Assembly: GCA_049451635.1 (NCBI GenBank)
Contig: JBMTVT010000033.1
Location: 1 to 26,624, forward strand
Source of the DNA: JBMTVT01 sp049451635
Lineage (GTDB): Bacteria; Bacteroidota; Bacteroidia; Flavobacteriales; Flavobacteriaceae
Direction of reading: 5' to 3'
DNA: 26,624 nucleotides
The position numbers and the translations under genes are program-made. The notes beneath the pieces are model-generated. The model ran no database searches, was not told the origin of the DNA, and saw only the letters and a program-made list of their open reading frames with translations. Of the stretch, positions 1-8,042 are shown one piece after another (the stretch's first letter is position 1; every line of letters starts with the position of its first letter).

Positions 1-333
1 AACCAATTTTACGCATTAAAAGTTTCACCTCTAGATAAAAATTATGGGCAGTCTTTTTTATTCTCTAGAAAAGTAAAATCTTATGACGCAGAAAATATTT
101 TAGGATTTATTAAAGGGTCTAAAATTCCTGATGAATACATTGTTATTAGTGCGCACTATGGCCATGAAGGCATAAAATGCGGTAAGATTTACAATGGTGC
201 AGATGACAACGCTTCAGGCGTAGGGGCTTTATTTAGTTTTGCCGAATATTTTAAAACTAACCCACCAAAACATTCTATTATTTTAGCGGCTTTTGATGCT
301 GAGGAGTTAGCAATAAGTTGTCTGGGAAGATAG
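1..333 (+). pseudogene. M28-family zinc peptidase, internal fragment truncated at a rearrangement junction
   Basis: Frame 1 is open from the first base to a TAG at 331-333; the true start lies outside the window. The translation shows the core of an M28 (aminopeptidase-type) metallopeptidase: SAHYGHEG near 151-171 with the first metal-ligand His, GADDNASG near 196-219 with the bridging Asp, and DAEEL at 295-309 with the paired Glu. Homology stops abruptly after the Leu codon. The last codons (AISCLGR) are an out-of-context reading of a cusA-like gene that lies in the opposite orientation. The later Asp and His ligands are therefore missing and the product cannot be a complete enzyme. The usual HxD pair reads HYG here, so the Asp two residues after the His is Gly. 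Family assignment is confident; whether the break is biological or an assembly join is open. Confidence 0.75.
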
Positions 334-640
334 GTGCCTAATCTATCTTCAAAAACTATGGTAACTAGCGATAAGCCAAACTTTGATACCGAACGTATTT
401 CTTTGACCCAGGTAAATTGGCCATTTTCAGTTCTACAGGATAAGTGATAAACTGTTCTAAATCTTTGGTAGATAAGTTTCTAGAAGTTGTAATAACCTGT
501 ACTTGATTATTGGTTATATCGGGTACGGCACCAATGGGAATTTGAGTTAATGAATAAATACCGAACCCAATAACGGTAGCTATAAAAAGTAATATAACGA
601 GCTTATTTTTTAAGCTGAATTTTATAATTAAGTCTAACAT
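309..640 (-). pseudogene. CusA/CzcA-type heavy-metal RND efflux pump, N-terminal remnant with a frameshift
   Basis: Read from the ATG at 640, the product begins MLDLIIKFSLKNKLVI and continues through IPIGAVPDITNNQVQVIT and FITYPVE, the hallmark N-terminus of HME-RND inner-membrane pumps (first membrane helix followed by the porter domain). Intact members are about 1,000 to 1,450 residues. After NLPG (codon ending near 407) the frame slips: the continuation VKEIRSVSKFGLSLVTIVFE, then LGTYLPRQLIA, is in the next frame, consistent with loss of one G in a GGG run. Homology ends at about 309, where the sequence runs into the M28 fragment. The rest of the pump is absent. This is a non-functional fragment of a cation (Cu, Ag, Zn, Co) exporter. 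CusA and CzcA cannot be told apart from so short a piece. Confidence 0.85.
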
Positions 641-719
641 AGTTCATTTTGATAAATGATTAATAAAAGCTATTCAAAATATTGATTAAGAGTAGTTTAA
701 AAATTAAACCCGAAAAAAA

Positions 720-1110
720 TTATGCTAATTTTGGAGGTTGAAAAACAGAGGGTTTTTCAAACAAAGACGAGGATTCTTTATAAAAAAAGTTAACAGGTTT
801 ATCATTAAACTCTTGGTAAGTAATGTTATAGATTGCTTGTGGATGAAGTATAAAAGAGGCGTTTATATGGCATAACATATGTTGATGGCTTTTAAAAGGT
901 AAATTTTCATGCTCGCCATTTTTTTTCATGAGATTTGATATCGCTACCATAATGTTCAGATAAAAACTGAAAAAAATTATCACCATACATTTCTTTATGA
1001 TAGGAGGCATGCTCTATTAAAGCATTTAACTTTGAAATATCTTCAATGTTTAAATTGAAACTTTGCACAAGAATCAAGAGAGAATTGAATATTACAAATA
1101 ATTTAGTGAT
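720..1110 (-). pseudogene. Small predicted periplasmic protein associated with metal-efflux operons, frameshifted
   Basis: Two reading frames join to make one recognisable protein. The first runs from about 1110 (TKLFVIFNSLLILVQSFN, signal-peptide-like) through EHASYHKEMYGDNFFQFLSEHYGSD. The second, in the adjacent frame, gives NGEHENLPFKSHQH and then FFYKESSSLF and VFQPPKLA to the TAA at 720-722. The switch lies at a run of eight T at 919-926 (A on the coding strand); removing one A restores a continuous frame. No ATG is present at the expected start: the codon there is ATC (1108-1110). From memory, this roughly 130-residue family with an LPF-HQH segment and a PP near the C-terminus often precedes czc/cus operons in Flavobacteria, and here it lies just upstream of the cusA remnant. 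Its biochemical function is not known to me. Confidence 0.6.
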
Positions 1111-1117
1111 ACCGATA

Positions 1118-1125
1118 CAAATCTA
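1118..1125 (-). promoter_or_regulatory. Candidate -7 box (TAnnTTTG) of the broken metal-efflux locus
   Basis: On the minus strand the sequence TAGATTTG matches the Bacteroidota -7 consensus TAnnTTTG. It would start transcription within a few bases of the expected start codon of the frameshifted small gene. An inverted repeat lies just upstream at 1145-1162. Confidence 0.45.
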
Positions 1126-1144
1126 CAAAAAAAGAAAACTTGAA

Positions 1145-1162
1145 ATGTTACATAAGTAACAT
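1145..1162. promoter_or_regulatory. Inverted repeat ATGTTAC-N4-GTAACAT, candidate operator
   Basis: Perfect 7-bp arms separated by ATAA lie about 20 bp upstream of the candidate -7 box at 1118-1125, overlapping or just upstream of where the -33 element would be. It is a plausible binding site for a dimeric regulator of the metal-efflux locus. No T-run follows on the minus strand, which argues against a terminator for the locus. Confidence 0.35.
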
Positions 1163-1167
1163 ATTAC

Positions 1168-4100
1168 CTAAAAATAGGCTTTTAATTGTATGGAGCCTGA
1201 GTGGATAGTTTTGCTGGTTTCGGTTTTTCTACCAAAATAACTAAGGTTAAGGTCTAAAAAATCGGTTAGCTTTTTTTGTGCCAGTAAACTCCAGGTAAAG
1301 TTTTTTCCTGGTTGTAAACCTTCTAAAATTTGATAAGCCACAGGTGTATTGGGATTGCCGTTATAAATATTTGAAAAATAATTAAACTCACCATTTATAG
1401 CACTTTTTTGGCTATTTGCTAAGGTAAATGATGCGCCGTATTTGTTTTGCTTTAAGGTTTCTAAATTGCCAATGGTATTTTCTTTTTTTACATATTGATA
1501 AAATACATCAAAGCTTGAGTTTTCGTTGAACAGGTATGATAGTTTAGGGTTAAATCTAGCTTCGTCAAAGTTGTAATTTTTACTTGTAAAGTTCTCGCTA
1601 ATACTTTCATTGTTATCAAAAGTAGCAAGTAAATTTATCAACCAGCTTTCCACAATTTTATGGTTAAAATTTATTTGATGGCTTTTTAAACTATTTTCAA
1701 TAAAACCAATGGAAAGTATATTTCTGGTAGTGTTTTTAAGAAAAGTATATGAGGTTGTATACCTTTGTTTCCCTCTATTGAAAAAAAGTACATTTCTAAA
1801 ATTTAACTGCAAACCTAGTTGGTTTTCTTCATTATTTTCAAAGGGATCCAAATTAAAGCTATTACCGTCTCTTTTAATTTTTCTGTCGGTTAAATAACTA
1901 GTTTGGTTATAAAAATGCGACCAGAATTTCTTTGATTTACTTTCTGAAACAGACCATTGTGAAGGATTAATGGTTAAGGTTTGGCTCAGTCTATTTTGAT
2001 GTGTTTTTATAAAAATTCGGTTAGGCAGAAGCACTCGAATGTATTTACCTTGGTCTTGAAACTGGGCAATTTCAAACTCTTCAAGCTCTTGTATGCCATT
2101 GGTGTTATAGTCAATCCATGTGTAGGTGCCTTGTCCTGCTTCTACTTCAATATATGTAAAATCTTGTTGTGGCAAGGTGCCCGAATTGGTTTCAAAAATG
2201 GTGCTCCATTGTACTATTTGTTTAAAAAGTTTTTGGTTGAATTGCAATCTGGAATTCACTGAGTTTTCATTTTTAATATTGGCATCGGTATATTTTAATG
2301 TTCTGTAATTGGCATAAAGCGATAAATTAGTGTTTTTATTTTGAATCAATCTGGAGTCTAAATAAAACGTATTTGAAGTATTTACTTTTTGCAATTCATT
2401 ATTTTTGATACTATCATTTACTCGGTTTTTATAACCAACTTCTGCAAAAACTTTGGTACTATCACCAATGCCAAAAAACAATTCATAAGATTTAAACTTT
2501 TGACTTAGTGGTGTTAAATTTTGAGTTGCTATTTCTCGTTGCTCATTATCCTCAATGGCAAGTCTCGCTCCTACCCAACTTTTATTAAAGCTATAGGTGA
2601 CCTTATTGTAAGTCCTTAAAAAAGTTGAAATGTTGATGGTTGAATTGGCATTTAAAAAACTTGAATAGGATGCTATGTTAAACTTATTTAAAAGCAAATT
2701 AGTATTAACAATATGCCTATTCCCATTAAAACCATCTGAAAAATTTAGGTGTTCAAATTGATAATTGGTATAGCCTTTTTTAACATGGAAAAATCTAAAC
2801 CCAGAATTTACCAAGGTTTGGTTTCCTAAACCAAAACCAATTCCATTGGTGTTATTTAAGTCTAAATTCCAATCGCGATTAAATTCTGGGTTATAAAGCC
2901 CTTCAATATTTCGGTAATTAACACTTATGTAATCTGTATCGATAAAAATATCCATGTTCCAAAGGCTATCATTTTTTACTAGTGATTGTTCAATATTTAT
3001 TTTGCCTGCAAAGCCATTATTGTTTTCATCATAAATGTTAGAAAACAAGTTCAAATCATTTTTACTAGCTGAAGCCTCAAAATTGATATTGGTTTTTTCA
3101 GTTGGTGTGTAGCTTCCGTTCACTGTAGCAATTTGAAGTTTTGTAGGGGCAATTAATTGTACAACAGGCGCATAATTACCTTGGTTTATGCCAATATATT
3201 CATAAATGTTGTTGATGGTATTGCTATTGCTCAAAATATAATCACCTTGATTATCCCCAACGAGCGAAAACGTTACCCGATATAATTCATCATTTGGATC
3301 GTTAGAAAATACAAAAGCTTCATTACCGCCAATGAGTTCTTTTCGGTATAAAATTCGGTTTTCATTCAAATCTTCGCGAACTTCTGATGGTGCTACCATT
3401 TGAGTTCTGTCATCGCCAGCATTGGATAAAATTTGTATTTGTTCTTCAGATAAATTTTGCTGTAAAGGTTGATTTTTAGCATCATTTTCAGAATATACCG
3501 AAATGCCAATATTTAATTTCTTACTTTCAAATTTGCTCCCACCATAAGCTACAAAACGTGAATAGTTACGATCGCTAAATTGGTAATCGACAGTAATGCG
3601 CATTTCGGAAGTGATAGGAAATGTTGAGTTAAAAATAATTTCACCAGCATTATAATCGATGATATAATCTTGATCCTCACCTCGTTTTACGGCAACGCCA
3701 TTAACATAAACCGTTTCACTTCCAGAGACAATCAAAACAAACAGCTCACCATTTTGCCCTTGTAATTTATAAGGCCCTTGGTTGCCTTCTTGAGCAATAA
3801 ACTGACTGGTTGTAAACTGCCCACGAACAATAGCGCCTGCTGCAAAAATGTTGGTTTGTTTACCTTCATCGCCCAGTTTTACATTGAAATTTAAACCTTG
3901 AACACGTTTCGAGAAATTAGCAAAATAGGAATCGGTGTTTACTAAATCAATATCGCCAGCACGTACATTCCAACGGTCGCTGAATAGTTCTATAAATACT
4001 TGATCAAATTCATCTAAACGTTGACTGTAACCACTTTCTTGTAAAGGAATATTAGCATCTTGAATAGAGGCCCTCAATGAGACTCTATCATTAAGTTTCC

Positions 4101-4593
4101 CTGTAATTTGAAGATCTAATTCGCTGTTTAAAACCGAATTTTGATTGTTGCCAATGGTGACACCTCGAGAGATACTGCCCGAAGTTGTTAAACCATCAAA
4201 AGGGATAAAGTTGTTAGAAGTATTGGGTTGGGATAATTTATATAATGTTTCACTGTTGTTGGTATTTTCAACAATGATATTTTCATCTAATTGCTTATAT
4301 GTTTTTGTTAAAAACTCTGGAAACTTTAAAAAATTTATAATAATGGAATCGGTATCAATAGGTTTCTTAAAAAACAATAAGGCCTTAGGAAAATCAATAT
4401 CATAAAATGAAGAATCAATATTTATATTGTTTTTTGTTTTAATTGAAAAATAATTAGGATTTATACTAACGCTGTCAATTATAATAGAATCTTTTACGGC
4501 TAGTTTTTTAGTTTTATAATTGGGATTTAGCTCTTGTGAAAATCCACAAAAACCAATCAAAAACATGAGAATACAAGTAACAATCTTCATCAA
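1168..4593 (-). CDS. Large outer-membrane beta-barrel protein, unnamed Bacteroidota family
   Basis: The 1141-residue product starts with a Sec signal peptide (MMKIVTCILMFLIGFCGFSQ). ATG codons 1 and 2 are both possible starts. After a variable region, residues about 138-350 form a conserved block containing SGSISRGVTIGNNQ, NDRVSLRASIQDANIPLQ, LDEFDQVFIELF and DYIIDYNAGEIIF, followed by an aromatic YSRFVAY stretch. The remaining roughly 750 residues are repeated amphipathic beta strands rich in Asn, Tyr and Phe. The protein ends in Phe (KAYF), a typical terminal signal for BAM-assembled barrels. I recognise the conserved block from uncharacterised Bacteroidota surface proteins that share short motifs with SprA, but the length is about half that of SprA. 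It is transcribed alone, divergently from xth. Location in the outer membrane is well supported; function is unknown. Confidence 0.75.
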   Translation of the reverse strand: MMKIVTCILMFLIGFCGFSQELNPNYKTKKLAVKDSIIIDSVSINPNYFSIKTKNNINIDSSFYDIDFPKALLFFKKPIDTDSIIINFLKFPEFLTKTYKQLDENIIVENTNNSETLYKLSQPNTSNNFIPFDGLTTSGSISRGVTIGNNQNSVLNSELDLQITGKLNDRVSLRASIQDANIPLQESGYSQRLDEFDQVFIELFSDRWNVRAGDIDLVNTDSYFANFSKRVQGLNFNVKLGDEGKQTNIFAAGAIVRGQFTTSQFIAQEGNQGPYKLQGQNGELFVLIVSGSETVYVNGVAVKRGEDQDYIIDYNAGEIIFNSTFPITSEMRITVDYQFSDRNYSRFVAYGGSKFESKKLNIGISVYSENDAKNQPLQQNLSEEQIQILSNAGDDRTQMVAPSEVREDLNENRILYRKELIGGNEAFVFSNDPNDELYRVTFSLVGDNQGDYILSNSNTINNIYEYIGINQGNYAPVVQLIAPTKLQIATVNGSYTPTEKTNINFEASASKNDLNLFSNIYDENNNGFAGKINIEQSLVKNDSLWNMDIFIDTDYISVNYRNIEGLYNPEFNRDWNLDLNNTNGIGFGLGNQTLVNSGFRFFHVKKGYTNYQFEHLNFSDGFNGNRHIVNTNLLLNKFNIASYSSFLNANSTINISTFLRTYNKVTYSFNKSWVGARLAIEDNEQREIATQNLTPLSQKFKSYELFFGIGDSTKVFAEVGYKNRVNDSIKNNELQKVNTSNTFYLDSRLIQNKNTNLSLYANYRTLKYTDANIKNENSVNSRLQFNQKLFKQIVQWSTIFETNSGTLPQQDFTYIEVEAGQGTYTWIDYNTNGIQELEEFEIAQFQDQGKYIRVLLPNRIFIKTHQNRLSQTLTINPSQWSVSESKSKKFWSHFYNQTSYLTDRKIKRDGNSFNLDPFENNEENQLGLQLNFRNVLFFNRGKQRYTTSYTFLKNTTRNILSIGFIENSLKSHQINFNHKIVESWLINLLATFDNNESISENFTSKNYNFDEARFNPKLSYLFNENSSFDVFYQYVKKENTIGNLETLKQNKYGASFTLANSQKSAINGEFNYFSNIYNGNPNTPVAYQILEGLQPGKNFTWSLLAQKKLTDFLDLNLSYFGRKTETSKTIHSGSIQLKAYF

Positions 4594-4778
4594 GTACTTA
4601 AACTGTAAATCGTTTAAAATATTTTGTTAATAGCTTCGTTAAAACTCGTGCTATAATTAATAGTGTAAAAGTAACGTATTATTTATTTTAGCTGAAATTC
4701 TTGTTACTAACATGAAACGAGCATTAACAAAATTTAAAAACATATTCACAAAAGTGAAAGTTTTAAAATTTTTTATTG

Positions 4779-4807
4779 TGAGAACGAAGTGGTTTCAAAC
4801 GTTCTCA
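4779..4807. repeat. Inverted repeat TGAGAACG-N13-CGTTCTCA
   Basis: Eight-base perfect arms with a 13-nt loop lie 47 bp upstream of the xth start, in the 260-bp gap between the divergent barrel gene and xth. A weak T-rich stretch follows (ATTTTAT). It may be an operator, a 5' UTR hairpin or a weak terminator. Apart from this repeat and a 34-codon ORF (4712-4816) that overlaps it, I see nothing else in this gap. Confidence 0.4.
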
Positions 4808-4853
4808 ATTTTATAATTAACATGAAATCAAATAATTACTAAAAATTAAAGGT

Positions 4854-5618
4854 GTGAAAATAATATCCTATAACGTAAACGGTATTAGGGCAGCAGTAAA
4901 TAAAGGGTTTGTTGATTGGTTAAAAGCCGCTAATCCAGATATTATTTGTTTACAAGAAATTAAGGCCTTAGAAGAACAATTGGATTTAGACATATTTGCA
5001 GAGGCAGGCTACCAATACAACTATTGGTTCAGTGCGCAAAAAAAAGGGTATAGTGGTGTTGCCATTTTAAGTAAAATAGAACCCAACCATGTGGAGTATG
5101 GCACGGGAATAGAATCTATGGATTTTGAAGGGCGTAATTTGAGAGCTGATTTCGATGGGTTTTCGGTAAAGAGTTTGTACTTGCCCTCTGGAACCAATGA
5201 TGCTCGGTTGGATCACAAATTGGAGTATATGGATATGTTTCAAGATTATATCAATAAGTTGAAAAAAGACATACCTAACCTCATTATTTGTGGCGATTAT
5301 AATATTTGCCATGAAGAAATAGATATACATAACCCTAAAGGCTTGAGTAATGTTTCTGGGTTTTTACCTGTTGAACGTGAGTGGATAGGCAACTTTATTG
5401 ATAGTGGATTTATAGATTCCTTCAGGTATTTAAATCAAAGCAAACAACAATATAGTTGGTGGAGTTATCGCGCAAATGCTCGTGCCAATAATAAGGGTTG
5501 GAGATTAGATTATGCAATGGTTGCAAAACCTTTACAAGAAAACATTAAAAGAGCCGTTATACTATCTGATGCAGTCCATAGTGATCATTGCCCTATTCTG
5601 TTGGAAATAGAAAATTAA
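4854..5618 (+). CDS. xth: Exodeoxyribonuclease III (AP endonuclease)
   Basis: The 254-residue protein belongs to the EEP (endonuclease/exonuclease/phosphatase) superfamily, ExoIII class. It incises abasic sites and removes 3' blocks in base-excision repair. Key residues can be read: YNVNGIRA (6-13), catalytic Glu35 in LQEIKA, GYSGVAILSK (65-74), Asp148 and Asn150 in CGDYNICHEE, VEREWI (173-178), Asp219 in GWRLDYAM, and the terminal SDHCP with His245. Length matches the family. The start is GTG at 4854; it gives the family's usual MKIISYNVNG N-terminus and no upstream in-frame ATG fits. The ompA-like gene follows 32 bp downstream on the same strand, so the two are probably co-transcribed. Confidence 0.95.
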   Translation: MKIISYNVNGIRAAVNKGFVDWLKAANPDIICLQEIKALEEQLDLDIFAEAGYQYNYWFSAQKKGYSGVAILSKIEPNHVEYGTGIESMDFEGRNLRADFDGFSVKSLYLPSGTNDARLDHKLEYMDMFQDYINKLKKDIPNLIICGDYNICHEEIDIHNPKGLSNVSGFLPVEREWIGNFIDSGFIDSFRYLNQSKQQYSWWSYRANARANNKGWRLDYAMVAKPLQENIKRAVILSDAVHSDHCPILLEIEN

Positions 5619-5650
5619 AGTATTAATGAACAATAAAGAACCCAAACAAA

Positions 5651-6610
5651 ATGATTAAAAACAGCACTTTACTAGTATTAGCCCTAGTGGTTTTAGTTTC
5701 TTGTGTATCACCAAAAGTATATAAAGATTTGGAGGCAAGATATAATGACTTAAAGAGTGAAAACAGAAAACTTTCAACCGATAATGAAGCACTTAAAAGC
5801 GCAAAAACTGCTGCCGAAAACGAATTAAAACAATTGCAAGCAGCTTATGATGAAGCCGTTTCGCAACATGATAAATTACAAGCTGATTATAATGCAACAA
5901 AGGCAAATTATGAAAATTTAAAAGCTTCGTATGACGCTTTAGAAAAAAATAGTTCAGCAGCTATAGCAGCAAATTCTCAAAAAAATAGAGAATTATTAGC
6001 CCAACTCGAAGCCAAAGAACAAGCTTTGGCAGATGAAAATGCTAGACTGGAAAAACTTAAAAATGAATTAGCAGACCGATCTAATAGAGTAGCAGAATTG
6101 GAAAAAGTAATAGCTGATAAAGATGCAGCAATGACAGCGCTTAAAGATGCCATCTCAAGAGCGTTAACCGATTTTGAAGGTAAAGGCTTAACAGTTGAGC
6201 AACGTGATGGAAAAGTTTATGTGTCTATGGAAAACAAATTGTTATTCGAATCTGGCAGTTGGGCAGTTGGCAGTGAAGGTAGAAGAGCTGTTCAGCAATT
6301 AGGGAATGTGTTGGGCGACAATCCAGACATAGCGGTTTTAATTGAAGGCCATACAGATAACGTCCCCTATCAAGGTAGTGGGCAATTAAGTGGTAACTGG
6401 GATTTATCAACCAAACGTGCTACTGCCATTGTGAATATTTTAAGAGAAAATACTTCCATAAATCCAGAAAATTTAACAGCTGCAGGACGCGGAGAATATG
6501 CACCAGTTTCAACCAATAGCACACCAGGAGGTAGAGCAAAAAACAGACGTATCGAAGTTGTTTTAACACCTAAATTGGATGAGCTTTCTAAGTTGTTGAA
6601 CGATAATTAA
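5651..6610 (+). CDS. OmpA-family peptidoglycan-binding lipoprotein with a long coiled coil
   Basis: The 319-residue protein has a lipoprotein signal peptide ending in LVSC (Cys18 is the lipidation site). Residues about 25-165 form a long Ala/Glu/Lys-rich coiled coil. The C-terminal OmpA domain (about 190-315) includes LLFESGSWAV, LIEGHTDNVPY, the RA segment after WDLSTKRA, and NRRIEVVLTP, the usual peptidoglycan-contacting signature. It would tether the outer membrane to the cell wall through a rod-like spacer. It lies 32 bp after xth and is followed by a strong hairpin terminator. The family is clear; the specific role in this organism is not visible from sequence. Confidence 0.9.
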   Translation: MIKNSTLLVLALVVLVSCVSPKVYKDLEARYNDLKSENRKLSTDNEALKSAKTAAENELKQLQAAYDEAVSQHDKLQADYNATKANYENLKASYDALEKNSSAAIAANSQKNRELLAQLEAKEQALADENARLEKLKNELADRSNRVAELEKVIADKDAAMTALKDAISRALTDFEGKGLTVEQRDGKVYVSMENKLLFESGSWAVGSEGRRAVQQLGNVLGDNPDIAVLIEGHTDNVPYQGSGQLSGNWDLSTKRATAIVNILRENTSINPENLTAAGRGEYAPVSTNSTPGGRAKNRRIEVVLTPKLDELSKLLNDN

Positions 6611-6665
6611 GCTAATTGTTATTATTAAAAAGGTAGAAATCCAAAAATTGATTTGATTATAATTT

Positions 6666-6703
6666 AAAACCTTTCATAGTAATTAAACTTTGAAAGGTTT
6701 TTT
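6666..6703 (+). terminator. Rho-independent terminator after the OmpA-type lipoprotein gene
   Basis: AAAACCTTTCA (6666-6676) pairs with TGAAAGGTTTT (6691-6701) across a 14-nt loop, and the right arm runs into a T tract. It lies 55 bp past the stop codon at 6610 and before the aldo-keto reductase gene. Confidence 0.8.
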
Positions 6704-6748
6704 ATCTTTAACATCTTATCTAAAAATCTAAGTATCTAATAATCCATA

Positions 6749-7783
6749 ATGAAATATACAACACTTCCGAACACTCATATAAAAGTTAGTAAAATATGCC
6801 TAGGGACCATGACATGGGGAAACCAAAATACCGAAGCCGAAGGGCATTCTCAATTAGATTACGCACTTGATCAAGGTGTTAATTTTATTGATACTGCCGA
6901 ATTATATCCTGTACCGGCAACCACAGAAACCCAAGGGCGTACTAGTAAAATTATTGGGACATGGTTAAAAAAAACAGGTAACAGAGATAAGGTTATTTTG
7001 GCCTCTAAAATAGCTGGAACAGGTGATTATACAGCACATATAAGAACTACGGGTTTTAGTAAAAGTGCTATTAAAGAAGCTGTAGACTTGGAATTAAAAC
7101 GCTTACAGACAGATTATATTGATTTATACCAATTACATTGGCCTGAGCGCGAAACAAACACCTTTGGAGTAAGGGATTATAAACATAATCCCAACGACCC
7201 TTGGGAAGATAATTTTAATGACGTTTTGCATGCTCTTGAAGAACAAATTAAATTAGGTAAAATTAGGCATATTGGAATGTCCAACGAAAAAGCTTGGGGC
7301 GCCATGCGTTACGTGGAAGAATCTAAAAAAAACTTACCAAGAATGATAACCATACAAAATGCCTATTCGCTTATAAATCGTGTTTTTGAAGGAGATATGG
7401 CAGAAGTGTCTTTACGCGAAAATATTGGTCTGTTAGCTTATTCACCTATGGCTTTTGGTGTCCTTTCTGGCAAGTACATAAAAGGAACAGTCGCTGATAA
7501 TGCTCGATTAAAATTATTCCCAAGGTTTGCAAGATATAGTAGTGAGCAATCTACCGAAGCTACTAAACGTTACCTAAAAATAGCTGAAGACAATGGGTTA
7601 ACTTTAGCGCAAATGAGTTTAGCTTTTGTAAACCAACAACCTTTTGTAACCAGTAATATTATTGGGGCCACTAATTTAGAGCAACTAACGGAAAATATTG
7701 ACAGTATAAATATTACTTTAAGTGATGCCATTTTAAAACAGATTAATGAGGTGCATGCCCAAATTCCTAATCCAGCGCCGTAG
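6749..7783 (+). CDS. tas: Tas-like NADP(H)-dependent aldo-keto reductase
   Basis: The 344-residue protein closely follows the pattern of E. coli Tas (about 346 residues) along its length. It shows a TIM-barrel AKR N-terminus (LGTMTWGNQNTEAEGHSQLD), the tetrad residues Asp48 and Tyr53 in FIDTAELYP, Lys87 in ASKIAG and His130 in YQLHWPER. Cofactor-binding segments SNEKAWG, TIQNAYSLINR and IIGATNLEQL follow, and the C-terminus is PNPAP, as in Tas. It reduces or oxidises carbonyl/alcohol substrates with NADP(H); the physiological substrate is unknown. It sits alone between a terminator upstream and a 260-bp non-coding gap downstream. Confidence 0.9.
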   Translation: MKYTTLPNTHIKVSKICLGTMTWGNQNTEAEGHSQLDYALDQGVNFIDTAELYPVPATTETQGRTSKIIGTWLKKTGNRDKVILASKIAGTGDYTAHIRTTGFSKSAIKEAVDLELKRLQTDYIDLYQLHWPERETNTFGVRDYKHNPNDPWEDNFNDVLHALEEQIKLGKIRHIGMSNEKAWGAMRYVEESKKNLPRMITIQNAYSLINRVFEGDMAEVSLRENIGLLAYSPMAFGVLSGKYIKGTVADNARLKLFPRFARYSSEQSTEATKRYLKIAEDNGLTLAQMSLAFVNQQPFVTSNIIGATNLEQLTENIDSINITLSDAILKQINEVHAQIPNPAP

Positions 7784-7800
7784 ATTTTTTAAGTATAATA

Positions 7801-7864
7801 AGACACTATCTCAAGAAGTGTGTAAATTAAAAAGGGCACTATCCTAAAAAAGTCGCCAATTAAA
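7801..7864. repeat. Degenerate tandem direct repeat, possible mobile-element end
   Basis: Two roughly 31-bp units (7801-7831 and 7833-7864) share CACTATC, a central AA-AAGT-G block and AATTAAA, with several mismatches. The units contain a TGTGTAAATT-like motif reminiscent of IS256-type ends, but no transposase is nearby, so this is only a suggestion. The gap between the tas stop (7783) and the terminator at 8003 otherwise shows no gene. Confidence 0.3.
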
Positions 7865-8002
7865 TCTATTAGGTTCCAGGGGACTGATTATTATTTTGTC
7901 ATTAGTGAATTCGATTATAGAGAATTTTTTATTGTTAAACTAAAGTATCTTCATTAATTCTTAACTTTATAATATTCAAGATTTACCACTAGGAATTTGT
8001 AT

Positions 8003-8040
8003 AAAAAAACCCACTACTCTTTAAAGTAGCGGGTTTTTTT
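8003..8040 (-). terminator. Terminator of the RNase G gene
   Basis: ACCC-A-CTACT pairs with AGTAG-C-GGGT, with A and T tracts on both sides, directly after the rng stop. Read on the minus strand the internal mismatch becomes a G-T wobble and the hairpin ends in seven T, so it fits rng better than the distant tas gene, though it could act in both directions. Confidence 0.8.
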
Positions 8041-8042
8041 CA

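Noticed and set aside
4712..4816. A 34-codon basic ORF (begins MKRALTKFKN) between the barrel gene and xth
   Set aside because: It overlaps the inverted repeat at 4779-4807, has no recognisable motif or promoter, and short ORFs of this length are expected by chance in AT-rich gaps. Conservation in relatives would be needed to revive it.
4851..4853. Possible Shine-Dalgarno sequences before gene starts
   Set aside because: Bacteroidota rarely use Shine-Dalgarno pairing and no purine-rich site in the window clearly decides a start.
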